A program made the position numbers and the translations under genes. From Acetobacteraceae bacterium (GTDB lineage: Bacteria; Pseudomonadota; Alphaproteobacteria; Acetobacterales; Acetobacteraceae), in the NCBI GenBank assembly GCA_947455205.1, contig CANGNF010000022.1:1-64000 (forward strand): a stretch of 64,000 bases of DNA. The letters are read 5' to 3'. Shown piece by piece: positions 35,006-43,384 of the stretch. Under the pieces are notes generated by a model. The model was not told the DNA's origin, made no database searches, and was given only the letters and a program-made list of their open reading frames with translations. Position 1 is the stretch's first letter. Every line of letters begins with the position of its first letter.

Positions 35006-36883
35006 CTAGCCCGGCGACGCCGGGCCGAACAGCGCCGCCGGGTCCTTCACCACGCGGCGCAGGTCGCCACGGCGCAGCGTCAGGCCGCGACGGTCGAAGT
35101 ATTCCAGCACCAGGATCGCCTGGGTGCGGCCGTTGCCGCAGGCGTCGCGGAACTGCGCGGCGCTGAAGCCGGCGGGGTGGGCGGCGGAAAGCGCGGCGGC
35201 GCGGCTGGCCATCTCCGGCACCGCTTCCCGCGGGAAGAACAGGTCCGGCGCCACTTCCAGCAGGCGGCCGGCGGCGGCCAGGCGCTTGGCGGCGCGGCGC
35301 AGCACCGGCGGGTCCAGGCGCAGGGTGCGGGCCAGGTCGTTCAGCACCGGCGGGCGGAAGGGGTGTTCCGCCAGGGCGGGCTGGATGCGCGCCCACAGTT
35401 TCGCGTCCTCGCCGCCCAGGCCGGGCTGATGCGTGGGCAGGCGGAGGAAGCCGGCCTCCCGCGCCAGCCCGCCCTGCTGCACCAGGGTTTCCGCCAGGGC
35501 GGCGAAGGCGTCGCGCGGCAGGCGCGTCGGCAGCGCCAGGCGCAGGGTTTCCGGCGCCGGGCCGGGGGCGGCGGGCTGGCGGGTGTGGTGCGCGGCCAGC
35601 GCGGCCTCGGCCTCGGCGCGCAGCGTGGCCAGCGCGGCGGGGGCCGCCAGGAAGTCGCCGGCGCGGGGGCCGGGCAGCTCGGCCAGGCCCCAATCCTGCG
35701 CCAGGGCGGCGGCGGGCAGCAGGTAGGGCGGCAGCGCCAGCATGGCCGGCAGCGGCTCCGGCTGGGCCAGGGCACGCAGCATGGCCAGGCGCGCGGGGGT
35801 GCGGCGGCGGCGTTCCGGTGCGCGCGGGTCCAGCACGCGGCCGCCGGCGAGGGTGCGCTGGGCCGAGACGTCGCGCAGCACCAGCCGGTCGCCGCGCCAG
35901 AACGGGCGGGGCTGGTCCAGCACCAGTTGGGCCAGGCCGGTCTCGCCGGGGGCCAGAGCTTCGGCGGAAAGCAGCACGACGCGGGCATTCAGCTGCGCCG
36001 CGCCGTGGTGCAGCAGCACCGGCGCCCAGGCGCGCAGTGGGGTGCGCTCGCTGGGCAGCAGGCGCAGTTCCACGTCCAGCCGGGTGGTCAGCGCGGTCAG
36101 AGCGGGGGCGACCACCCAGTCGCCGCGGCCGATCTCGTCCTTGGCCACGCCGGCCAGGTTCAGGGCGCAGCGTTGGCCGGGGTTGGCGTGCTCCACCGCC
36201 ACGTTCTCGGCGCGCAGGCCACGGATGCGCGCGGGCCGGCCCTGCGGCTGCACCAGCACCGCATCGCCCACGCGCAGCGTGCCCGCGAGCAGCGAGCCGG
36301 TGACGATTGTGCCGGCGCCGGGCAGCGAGAAGCTGCGATCCACCGCGAAGCGCGGCAGGCCCGGCGCGGCGCTGGGTTGGTGGGCCAGGGCGGCGGCTTC
36401 CAGGGCGGAGCGCAAAGCGGGAATGCCGGCGCCGGTGGTGCTGGAAACCGCCAGGCATTCGGCGCCCGCAAGCGGCGTTGGCGCCAGCAGCGCGGCGACC
36501 TGGCGCTGCACCTCGGCCAGCCGGGCCGCGTCCACCAGATCCGCCTTGGTGATGGCGACCAGGCCGTGCCGCAGGCCCAGCAGGTCCAGCACCTGCACAT
36601 GCTCACGCGTCTGCGGCATCACCCCGTCATCGGCGGCCACCACCAGCAGGCAAAAATCGATGCTGGCGGCGCCGGCGATCATGGTGTGGACCAGGCGCTC
36701 ATGCCCCGGCACGTCGACGAAGCCGAGCGTCGCGCCGCCCGGCAGCGGCACATAGGCGAAGCCGAGGTCGATGGTGATGCCGCGGCGCTTTTCCTCGGCG
36801 AGGCGGTCGGTGTCCACGCCGGTCAGGGCGCGGACCAGGCTGGTCTTGCCGTGGTCGATATGGCCGGCGGTACCGACGATCAT
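35006..36883 (-). CDS. selB: SelB, selenocysteine-specific translation elongation factor
   Basis: 625 residues. N-terminal GTPase: P-loop [17 protein letters not shown] (residues 4-20), G2 [12 protein letters not shown]3 [12 protein letters not shown] and TKAD as G4. EF-Tu-like beta-barrel domains II and III follow ([23 protein letters not shown]). The C-terminal third comprises winged-helix repeats that bind the SECIS stem-loop ([11 protein letters not shown], then [17 protein letters not shown], and [23 protein letters not shown] at the end). It delivers Sec-tRNA to UGA codons. Eighteen bases after selA. Confidence 0.98.
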   Translation of the reverse strand: MIVGTAGHIDHGKTSLVRALTGVDTDRLAEEKRRGITIDLGFAYVPLPGGATLGFVDVPGHERLVHTMIAGAASIDFCLLVVAADDGVMPQTREHVQVLDLLGLRHGLVAITKADLVDAARLAEVQRQVAALLAPTPLAGAECLAVSSTTGAGIPALRSALEAAALAHQPSAAPGLPRFAVDRSFSLPGAGTIVTGSLLAGTLRVGDAVLVQPQGRPARIRGLRAENVAVEHANPGQRCALNLAGVAKDEIGRGDWVVAPALTALTTRLDVELRLLPSERTPLRAWAPVLLHHGAAQLNARVVLLSAEALAPGETGLAQLVLDQPRPFWRGDRLVLRDVSAQRTLAGGRVLDPRAPERRRRTPARLAMLRALAQPEPLPAMLALPPYLLPAAALAQDWGLAELPGPRAGDFLAAPAALATLRAEAEAALAAHHTRQPAAPGPAPETLRLALPTRLPRDAFAALAETLVQQGGLAREAGFLRLPTHQPGLGGEDAKLWARIQPALAEHPFRPPVLNDLARTLRLDPPVLRRAAKRLAAAGRLLEVAPDLFFPREAVPEMASRAAALSAAHPAGFSAAQFRDACGNGRTQAILVLEYFDRRGLTLRRGDLRRVVKDPAALFGPASPG

Positions 36884-36901
36884 GTGCTTCTGCTGAACAT
36901 C

Positions 36902-38242
36902 CTACGCCTCCGGGCCCTGCGGCCCTGCGGCGGGATGCTTCAGGTTGACCAGGAACGCCGCCTCATCCTCCAGGCAGCGCAGGTCCAGCCACAGCGCGCC
37001 GGCCTGGATCCGGCCAATCACCGGCCGAGGCAGCGCGCGCAGCCGGGCCGCCAGCGCGTCGGTGCCCGCGAGACGCACGGCGAAGCTCGGCAGCGTCTCC
37101 AGCGGCAGCGCGCCGGAGCCGATCTGGCTCTCACAGGGCGCAACCGTCGCTTCGCAGCCGGTCCAGGCGGCCAGCGCCGGCGCCAGGCGGGTGGCGGCTT
37201 CCTGCATCTCCGCCGGCGGGCGGGTCAGGCTGCGCAACGTGGGCAGGCGCGCGGCGAGCGTATCGGGGTTGCGGTACAGCTTCAGCGTGGCTTCCAGCGC
37301 GGCCAGGCGGATCTTGTCCAGCCGCAGGGCGCGCTTCAGCGGGTGCTTGGCGCAACGCTGCACCAGCGCGCGGCTGCCGATAATGAAGCCGGCCTGCGGC
37401 CCGCCCAGCAGCTTGTCGCCCGAGAAGGTCACGATATCCGCGCCATCGCGCACCGCGTCCTGCACCGTGCGCTCGCGCTTCAGGCCGAAGCGCGCCAGGT
37501 CCACCAGCGTGCCGCTGCCCAAATCGTCGATCATCGGCAGCCCGGCGGCATGGGCGATGCGCGCAACCTCGGCCGGCGGCACCTCGCTGGTGAAACCCTG
37601 GACCAGGAAGTTGGAGGTATGCACCTTCATCAGCAGCGCGGTCTCGGGGCCGATGGCCTCGGCGTAGTCGCGCGCATGGGTGCGGTTGGTGGTGCCGACC
37701 TCCCGCAGCCTGGTGCCGGCGCTGGCCATGATGGCGGGCAGCCGGAAGGCGCCGCCGATCTCGATCAGTTCGCCGCGGGAGACCACGCTCTCGCGTCCCG
37801 CGCCCAGCGCGGCCAGGGCCAGCACCAGGGCGGCAGCGTTGTTGTTGACCGCGATGGCATCCTCGGCGCCGGTCAGCTCGCACAGCAGGGCGCGGATGTG
37901 GTCGTCGCGCTCACCCCGGCCGCCGTCTTCCAGCGAGAATTCCAGCGTGGCGGCGGAACGCATCGCCACCGTGGCGGCCTGCACCGCTTCCTCCGCCAGC
38001 ACGGCGCGGCCGAGATTGGTGTGCAGCACCACGCCGGTCAGGTTGAAGACCGGGCGCATGCTGGGTTGCTCGGCGCGTTCCAGCGCGGCCATGGCGGCGG
38101 CGGCCACCGCTTCCGCATCCGGCACCGCGGCCCCGGCCAGCATGGCGGGGCGGGCGGCGGCGAGCGTGGCGCGGATGGCGCCGACCACGGCTTCCCGGCC
38201 GAAGCGCGCGACGGCGACGGCGCCCAGGGCGCCGCGCAGCAC
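36902..38242 (-). CDS. selA: SelA, L-seryl-tRNA(Sec) selenium transferase
   Basis: 446 residues from GTG 38242. PLP-dependent fold-type I enzyme converting Ser-tRNA-Sec to Sec-tRNA-Sec with selenophosphate. Motifs: FNLTGVVLHTNLGRAVLAEEAV, ALLCELTGAEDAIAVNNNAAAL, MIDDLGSGTLVDL and the PLP lysine in TFSGDKLLGGPQAG. The start is uncertain: the same frame continues upstream as SPPHPPSVDA directly before the GTG, and SelA proteins usually carry a PSVD-like motif there. Yet I see no ATG, GTG or TTG in that frame before it enters hemA. Either the GTG is used and the protein is slightly short, or a rare start such as CTG is used. Thirty-four bases after hemA. Confidence 0.96.
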   Translation of the reverse strand: MLRGALGAVAVARFGREAVVGAIRATLAAARPAMLAGAAVPDAEAVAAAAMAALERAEQPSMRPVFNLTGVVLHTNLGRAVLAEEAVQAATVAMRSAATLEFSLEDGGRGERDDHIRALLCELTGAEDAIAVNNNAAALVLALAALGAGRESVVSRGELIEIGGAFRLPAIMASAGTRLREVGTTNRTHARDYAEAIGPETALLMKVHTSNFLVQGFTSEVPPAEVARIAHAAGLPMIDDLGSGTLVDLARFGLKRERTVQDAVRDGADIVTFSGDKLLGGPQAGFIIGSRALVQRCAKHPLKRALRLDKIRLAALEATLKLYRNPDTLAARLPTLRSLTRPPAEMQEAATRLAPALAAWTGCEATVAPCESQIGSGALPLETLPSFAVRLAGTDALAARLRALPRPVIGRIQAGALWLDLRCLEDEAAFLVNLKHPAAGPQGPEA

Positions 38243-38276
38243 GGCATCGACGGAAGGCGGATGCGGCGGCGAGGGA

Positions 38277-39539
38277 CTACTCCGCGGCCATCGCCAGGCC
38301 GGCGGGCATCCCCGGCTGCATATCAGGTTGCACCCCTTGGGGCAGCACGGCGCGCAGCGCGGTGATCAGCTCCGCCATCAGCGCGTCGGTATGGAACGGC
38401 GTGGCGCAGAGCCGCAGCCGCTCCGTGCCGCGCGGCACGGTGGGGTAGTTGATCGGCGTGGCGTAGATGTTGTGCTCGTGCAGCAGGCGGCGGGCCACGG
38501 TGCGGCAGGCCTCGGCTTCCCCCACCCACAGCGGCACGATGTGGCTGGCGCTGGGCATGCGCGGCAGCCCGGCCTCGTCCAGCGCCGCCTTCAGCCGGGC
38601 GGCGCGTTCGGCCAGCGCCGTGCGGCGGCTGCCATCAGCGCGCAGCGTGCGCACGCTGGCCAGCGCGGCACCGGCCACGGCGGGCGGCAGCGCGGTGGTG
38701 AAGATCAGCCCGCCGGCGACGCTGCGGATGTAGTCCACCACATCGGCATTGCCGGCGACGTAGCCGCCCAGCACGCCGAAGCCCTTGGCCAGCGTGCCCT
38801 CGATCAGGTCCACCCGGGCGGCCACGCCGTCGCGCTCGGCGATGCCGCCGCCGGTCGGGCCGTACAGGCCCACGGCGTGGACCTCATCCAGGTAGGTGAT
38901 GGCGCCGTACTTGTCGGCCAGGTCGCAGATGGCGCCGATGGGGGCGATGTCGCCATCCATCGAATAGACCGACTCGAAGGCGATCAGCTTCGGCGCCTCG
39001 CGCGGGACCGAGGCCAGCTTGGCCTCAAGGTCCGCCAGGTTGTTGTGCTGCCAGATGTGCCGGCTGACGCCCTTGGCGCCGCGCATGCCCGCGATCATCG
39101 AGGCGTGGTTCTTCACGTCCGAGAACACGTGGAAGCCGGGCAGCGCCTCCAGCACCGCGCTCAGCGCGCCGACATTGGCGATGTAGCCGCTGCCGAACAG
39201 CAGCGCGCTGTCCTTGCCATGCAGCGCCGCCAGCTCGGCTTCCAGCGCCACATGCAGCGGCGAGGTGCCGGAGATGTTGCGCGTGCCGCCGGCGCCGGCG
39301 CCGTGCTGGGCAATGGCGTCGTGCGCGGCTTCCAGCACCGCGGGGTGGCTGCCCATGCCCAGATAGTCGTTGGAGGACCAGACGGTGACCTCGCGGCCAG
39401 CGCCCTCGCCATGCCAGCGATAGACCGGGAAGCGCCCGGCCAGCTTTTCCAGATGGGCGAATTCGCGATAGCGCCCTTCATCACGCAGGCCAGCCAGCGT
39501 GGTGCGGCAATGGGCGAGGAAGGCGGTCCGGGTGGTCAT
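38277..39539 (-). CDS. hemA: 5-aminolevulinate synthase (Shemin pathway)
   Basis: 420 residues from ATG 39539, chosen because the family begins with a segment like [25 protein letters not shown]; an ATG seven codons upstream is possible. PLP-dependent alpha-oxoamine synthase condensing glycine and succinyl-CoA to 5-aminolevulinate. Landmarks: [56 protein letters not shown] and PLP lysine in [14 protein letters not shown]. The presence of this enzyme supports an alphaproteobacterial host. An FNR/FixK-like box lies 114 bases upstream of the start. Confidence 0.97.
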   Translation of the reverse strand: MTTRTAFLAHCRTTLAGLRDEGRYREFAHLEKLAGRFPVYRWHGEGAGREVTVWSSNDYLGMGSHPAVLEAAHDAIAQHGAGAGGTRNISGTSPLHVALEAELAALHGKDSALLFGSGYIANVGALSAVLEALPGFHVFSDVKNHASMIAGMRGAKGVSRHIWQHNNLADLEAKLASVPREAPKLIAFESVYSMDGDIAPIGAICDLADKYGAITYLDEVHAVGLYGPTGGGIAERDGVAARVDLIEGTLAKGFGVLGGYVAGNADVVDYIRSVAGGLIFTTALPPAVAGAALASVRTLRADGSRRTALAERAARLKAALDEAGLPRMPSASHIVPLWVGEAEACRTVARRLLHEHNIYATPINYPTVPRGTERLRLCATPFHTDALMAELITALRAVLPQGVQPDMQPGMPAGLAMAAE

Positions 39540-39652
39540 GGGGCGGACATAAGCCTGCATGTGGGTCTGTAGCCAGTGAAACGGCCGCAACCCTGTGCCG
39601 CGGCGGAGACGTTCCTACTTGGCCAACCAAGCCCGCGGGCGCTGGCGGGACC

Positions 39653-39666
39653 ATGATATAGATCAA
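39653..39666. promoter_or_regulatory. FNR/FixK-like operator
   Basis: ATGATATAGATCAA matches the consensus TTGAT-N4-ATCAA at nine of ten specified positions. It lies between divergent hemA (start 39539) and the ATC-hydrolase-family gene (start 39779). FNR-type control of ALA synthase is known in alphaproteobacteria such as Rhodobacter. Which of the two genes it serves cannot be told from sequence. Confidence 0.55.
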
Positions 39667-39778
39667 CCGGCCGCGAGGCATAGGGCTTGATTGCCGCCCC
39701 GTTGCGCGGGCAGCCTTGGCGCCCAGAGGCCCCGCCCCAGGCCCGGCCCCGGCCCCGCCGCCCAAGGAGATTGCCGCG

Positions 39779-40243
39779 ATGACCACCTCCATCCTGGAAC
39801 AGCGCCGTATCGAGGCCGCCTTCGCCAAGGGCATCTATGAGGAGATGGCGGCTGAGCTGGGCACCGAGCAGGCCAAGGCGATCCTGACCCGCGCCGTGGT
39901 CAAGCTGGCGAAGCAGGCCGCCGCCGCCATGGCCGCGGAAAGCCCGGATGGCCCCAGCCTGGAGCACTTCATCAGCCTGCAGCCGCGCTGGACCAAGGAC
40001 GACGCGCTGGAGATAGAGGTGGTGCAGAATGACGGCGCGAATTACGGCTTCAACGTCAAGCGCTGCCGCTACGCCGATACCTACAAGGGCATGGGGCTGG
40101 GGCAGGAGCTGGGGGCCGTGCTGTCCTGCAACCGCGACGGCGCCTTCTGCGAGGGCTACGACCCCAAGCTGAAGATGACGCGTACCCAGACCATCATGGG
40201 CGGCGCCAGCCACTGCGACTTCCGCTACGTCTACGAAAAGTAG
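39779..40243 (+). CDS. L-2-amino-thiazoline-4-carboxylic acid hydrolase family protein
   Basis: 154 residues from ATG 39779, with AAGGAGA upstream. It has the PF14196-like pattern: an N-terminal helical region (ILEQRRIEAAFAKGIYEEMAAELG), FNVKRCRYADTYKGMGLGQELGAVLSCNRDGAFCEGY, and the C-terminal TQTIMGGASHCDFRYVY. The conserved Cys and His of CDFR and KRCRYA are present. The founding Pseudomonas enzyme (AtcB) opens a thiazoline ring on the way to cysteine; most homologs are uncharacterised. The divergent orientation to hemA around an FNR-like box is notable. Confidence 0.82.
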   Translation: MTTSILEQRRIEAAFAKGIYEEMAAELGTEQAKAILTRAVVKLAKQAAAAMAAESPDGPSLEHFISLQPRWTKDDALEIEVVQNDGANYGFNVKRCRYADTYKGMGLGQELGAVLSCNRDGAFCEGYDPKLKMTRTQTIMGGASHCDFRYVYEK

Positions 40244-40309
40244 CCGAGAGCGCCGCTTCCGGTACGGGTCGAACAGGGTCTAGCCTGCCCGGGTCCGGAG
40301 ACCCGCCGC

Positions 40310-41893
40310 ATGCCGACCCGTCGCCACCTCCTCGCCGCCGCCGCCGCCGCCACCGCAACCTTGGCCGCCCCCGCCGCACGGGCGCAGCGCGCGCCGGTGC
40401 TGCGCTTCGTGCCGCACGCCAACCTGACCAGCCTGGACCCGGTGTGGACCACCGCCTGGATCACCCGCTACCACGGCTATGCGGTGTACGACACGCTGTA
40501 CAGCATCGGCGCCGACCTGGTGCCCAAGCCGCAGATGTGCGCCGGCCATGTGGTGGAGGATGATGGCAAGCGCTGGGTCTTCACCCTGCGCGACGGCCTG
40601 CTGTTCCACGACAACACGCCGGTGCTGGCGCGGGACTGCGTGCCCAGCATCCGCCGCTGGGCGCGGCGGGACAGCTTCGGCTCCACCATGATGCAGGCGG
40701 TGGCCAGCCTGGCGGCGCTGGACGACCGGCGCTTCGAGTTCCGGCTGCACAAGCCCTTCCCGCTGCTGATCGACGCCATGGCCAAGCTGGCCCCGGTCTT
40801 CGTCATGCCGGAACGCCTGGCCGGCACCGACCCCTTCACCGCCATCACCGATGCCACCGGCTCCGGCCCGTTCCGCTTTCGCCGGGATGAATGGGTGCCA
40901 GGCTCCCGCGCCGTCTATGAGAAGTTCGCCGGCTACCGGCCGCGGCAGGAGGCGCCGGACCTGCTGGGCGGCGGCAAGCAGGTGAAGTTCGACCGCCTGG
41001 AATGGCACATCATGCCGGACCCGGGGACGGCGGCCGCCGCGCTGCAATCCGGCGAGGTGGATTGGTGGGAGAACCCGCCGAACGACCTGCTGCCGCCGCT
41101 GCGCCGCAACCGCGGCGTCAGCATCGCGGAGCTGGACCCCTTCGGCTACGTCACGGTGCTGCGGCCGAACCACCTGCATCCGCCCTTCGACAACCCGGCG
41201 CTGCGGCGGGCGATTTGGCCGGCGCTGTCGCAGACCGACGTGATGACGGCGGTGAACGGCACCGACAGCAGCTTGTGGACCGACCGGATGGGCTTCTTCA
41301 CCCCCGGCACGCCGCTGGCCAGCGACGCCGGGCTGGAGCGCCTGACCGCGCCGCGCGACATCGAGGCCGGGCGCCGCCTGGTGGCGGCCAGCGGCTACAA
41401 GGGCGAGAAGATCGTGCTGCTGATGGCCAGCGACAATCCGGCGCAGCTGGCCTCCGGCGCCGTCATCTTCGACATGCTGCAGAAGCTGGGGCTGAACGCG
41501 GAGCTGATCTCCACCGACTGGGGCACGGTGGTGCAGCGGCGGGCGAGCCGGGAGCCGCTGGAGAAGGGCGGCTGGAGCCTGTTCATGTCCAACATCACCG
41601 GCGCCGATACGCTGAACCCCGCCAGCAACCACGTCATGCGGAGCAGCGGGCTGGAGGGCACCTGGTTCGGCTGGCCGAGCAGCGCCAGGCTGGAGGCGCT
41701 GCGGACCGCCTGGTTCGAGGCGCCGGACCTGGCGACGCAGCAGCGCATCTGCCGGGAAACGCAGGAGCAGGCCTTCGAGGATACGCCGTACTGGCCGCTG
41801 GGCCATTACCGCCAGCCGGCCGCCTTCAGGCGCGAGCTGACCGGCTTGGTGCGGGCGCCGGTGCCGCTGGCCTGGGGCGTCGGGCGGGGCTGA
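40310..41893 (+). CDS. ABC transporter substrate-binding protein, SBP_bac_5 family
   Basis: 527 residues with Tat-like signal (TRRHLLAAAAAATATLAAPAARAQ). Family 5 landmarks: LRFVPHANLTSLDPVWTT, VYDTLYSIGADLVPKPQM, WVFTLRDGLLFHDNTPV, GSGPFRFRRDEWVPGS, and PDPGTAAAALQSGEVDWWE. Similar in organisation to the protein at 9141-10694, so probable paralogs. No permease genes adjacent. Ends at a strong stem-loop shared with the convergent repeat-protein gene. Confidence 0.9.
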   Translation: MPTRRHLLAAAAAATATLAAPAARAQRAPVLRFVPHANLTSLDPVWTTAWITRYHGYAVYDTLYSIGADLVPKPQMCAGHVVEDDGKRWVFTLRDGLLFHDNTPVLARDCVPSIRRWARRDSFGSTMMQAVASLAALDDRRFEFRLHKPFPLLIDAMAKLAPVFVMPERLAGTDPFTAITDATGSGPFRFRRDEWVPGSRAVYEKFAGYRPRQEAPDLLGGGKQVKFDRLEWHIMPDPGTAAAALQSGEVDWWENPPNDLLPPLRRNRGVSIAELDPFGYVTVLRPNHLHPPFDNPALRRAIWPALSQTDVMTAVNGTDSSLWTDRMGFFTPGTPLASDAGLERLTAPRDIEAGRRLVAASGYKGEKIVLLMASDNPAQLASGAVIFDMLQKLGLNAELISTDWGTVVQRRASREPLEKGGWSLFMSNITGADTLNPASNHVMRSSGLEGTWFGWPSSARLEALRTAWFEAPDLATQQRICRETQEQAFEDTPYWPLGHYRQPAAFRRELTGLVRAPVPLAWGVGRG

Positions 41894-41906
41894 GGCCGCT
41901 GGCCAC

Positions 41907-41931
41907 GGCGGCGGCGGACCAGGCCGCCGCC
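41907..41931. terminator. Strong GC hairpin between convergent genes
   Basis: GGCGGCGGC (41907-41915) and GCCGCCGCC (41923-41931) form a perfect 9-bp stem with loop GGACCAG, between the convergent SBP gene and the ALTQN-repeat gene. Likely a bidirectional transcript end; no U-tract. Confidence 0.6.
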
Positions 41932-41941
41932 ACCTGTAGGC

Positions 41942-42379
41942 TCAGCGGCCGAGGTCGATCCGGGCGCCGCCCGGCAGTTCGAAGGCCTGGACGGTGGCGG
42001 CCTGGGCCTGGACGCCGTTCTGGGTCAGGGCGTTCTGGGTCAGCGCGTTCGTGCTCAGCGCGTTCTGGGTCAGTGCATTCTGCGTCAGCGCGTTCTGGGT
42101 CAGCGCGTTCTGGGTCAGCGCATTCTGCGTCAGCGCATTCTGCGTCAGCGCATTCTGCGTCAGCGCATTCTGCGTCAGCGCATTCTGGGTCAGCGCATTC
42201 TGGGTCAGCGCATTCTGGGTCAGCGCATTCTGCGTCAGCGCGTTCTGGGTCAGCGCGTTCGTGCTCAGCGCGTTCTGGGTCAGCGCATTCTGGGTCAGCG
42301 CATTCTGGGTCAGGGCGGCATGGGCCGGGGCGCCAGCCACGGCGAGGGTCAGGCCGGCCAGCAAGGCAAGGCGGATCAT
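41942..42379 (-). CDS. Exported ALTQN pentapeptide-repeat protein
   Basis: 145 residues from ATG 42379. Signal peptide MIRLALLAGLTLAVAGAPAHA. Then exactly 20 contiguous pentapeptides: 18 are ALTQN and two are ALSTN (the fourth and the eighteenth). A tail of about 24 residues follows (GVQAQAATVQAFELPGGARI). The five-residue period with Leu at a fixed position suggests a right-handed beta-helix like pentapeptide-repeat proteins, with Asn or Thr ladders, but the fit to the A(D/N)LXX consensus is imperfect. Function unknown; a surface or periplasmic role is inferred from the signal. GGAGG-like site precedes the ATG. Confidence 0.8.
   Translation of the reverse strand: MIRLALLAGLTLAVAGAPAHAALTQNALTQNALTQNALSTNALTQNALTQNALTQNALTQNALTQNALTQNALTQNALTQNALTQNALTQNALTQNALTQNALTQNALSTNALTQNALTQNGVQAQAATVQAFELPGGARIDLGR
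42017..42316 (-). repeat. 20 x 15-bp in-frame tandem repeat (ALTQN units)
   Basis: Twenty uninterrupted 15-bp units encoding the repeat region of the exported protein. Unit variants on the plus strand are GCATTCTGCGTCAGC, GCGTTCTGGGTCAGC and GCATTCTGGGTCAGC, plus two GCGTTCGTGCTCAGC units encoding ALSTN. Runs of identical variants next to each other (for example four GCATTCTGCGTCAGC in a row near 42121-42180) point to slippage or unequal exchange, so copy number is probably variable. Confidence 0.95.
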
Positions 42380-42549
42380 GGGCAGTTCCTCCGGGGCGCG
42401 GCGGAAACGTTCCGCCGGCGCCACCAGCCTTGTCCCGCACGGCATTGCAGCGGGAGGTGCAACGTCAGGCAGCCCGGTGCATGCCGGTGCAAGGCCGCCC
42501 GACCGCGCGGAAATCCGCCACGCACGGCTCGTTTCACAATCTCGTGAAG

Positions 42550-43302
42550 TCACTGCCGCCGTACTGGCGAGCGGTTGAACAGCAGCGCACCCCAGGCCGC
42601 CGCCCGCGCCTCGGTGCAAGCCGCCGGGCCCAGCCGCCCGGCCAGGCGCGGCGCCGCCGCCCGCACCGCGGCCAGCCCGCCATTCTCCGGCACCCGCACA
42701 TGCGCCACGCAGACCGCGCCCTCCGGCGCCCAGCCGGCCTCGAAGTGCTGGCCGCGGTCGTTGGCGGGGGCCTGGATGCCGATGCGGTCGTAGATGTCGA
42801 TCGGCATGCCGTTGCGGGTCCAGCCGCGCTCCGGCCCACCATAGGCGGCGCGCACCAGGTTGGTGCAGGCGGCGTACCAGGGGGCCAGGCTGCCCACCCC
42901 CGGCCATTCCCGCCAGGGCGGGTAGCCAAAGCGCAGGCACTTGCCGTTTGCGCCGCCCGAGCAGGTCAGCCGGAAGCCGCCCGGCGCTGCCGCATCCGGC
43001 AGGGTCAGCGCCCAGCGCTCACCCTTGGGGTCGGGCTCGCAGAACTCGGCGCCATCGGCCAGGCGCAGGCGATACAGCCAGATCTCGTTCTGGCGGTCCT
43101 CGGGGTCGGGCTGCGCCGCCGCCAGGGTCACCCGCTGGCCGCCGATGGTCAGGGTGCCGCCGACCAGCTCGGCACCGCGCATCACGCGGCCATCCGACCA
43201 GGCCAGCAGCAGTTCCCCGCGCGGGGCGGTGAGGGAGAGCGGCACCGGCTGGGCCATGGCCGGCAACGCCAGCAGCAGAAGCAGCCAGGCAAGGCGAAGC
43301 AT
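42550..43302 (-). CDS. ADYC-family exported protein
   Basis: 250 residues from ATG 43302. Signal peptide MLRLAWLLLLLALPAMAQ. C-terminal domain pattern: WLYRLRLADGAEFCEPD, FRLTCSGGANGKCLRFGYPPW, APWYAACTNLVRAAYGGPERGWTRNGMPIDIYDRIGIQ and FEAGWAPEGAVCVAHVR. This matches the ADYC domain layout, although the namesake ADYC residues read AAYG here. Six or more cysteines suggest disulfides. Function unknown. It is divergent from the YifB-type ATPase gene (82 bases between starts). Confidence 0.7.
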   Translation of the reverse strand: MLRLAWLLLLLALPAMAQPVPLSLTAPRGELLLAWSDGRVMRGAELVGGTLTIGGQRVTLAAAQPDPEDRQNEIWLYRLRLADGAEFCEPDPKGERWALTLPDAAAPGGFRLTCSGGANGKCLRFGYPPWREWPGVGSLAPWYAACTNLVRAAYGGPERGWTRNGMPIDIYDRIGIQAPANDRGQHFEAGWAPEGAVCVAHVRVPENGGLAAVRAAAPRLAGRLGPAACTEARAAAWGALLFNRSPVRRQ

Positions 43303-43384
43303 CCGCCAAGCCCAGCACGGCGCCCCGCGCCGCGCAACGAGTGGTTGCGCCGGGCGCCCGGCGCGGCCACGCTCGCGCCTGCCC

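Noticed and set aside
34040-38365. 1441-residue plus-strand ORF opposite selA, selB and the flavoprotein gene
   Set aside because: High GC makes long antisense frames; composition is Gln/Arg/Gly/His-rich with no domains, while the minus strand encodes clear protein families and a tRNA.
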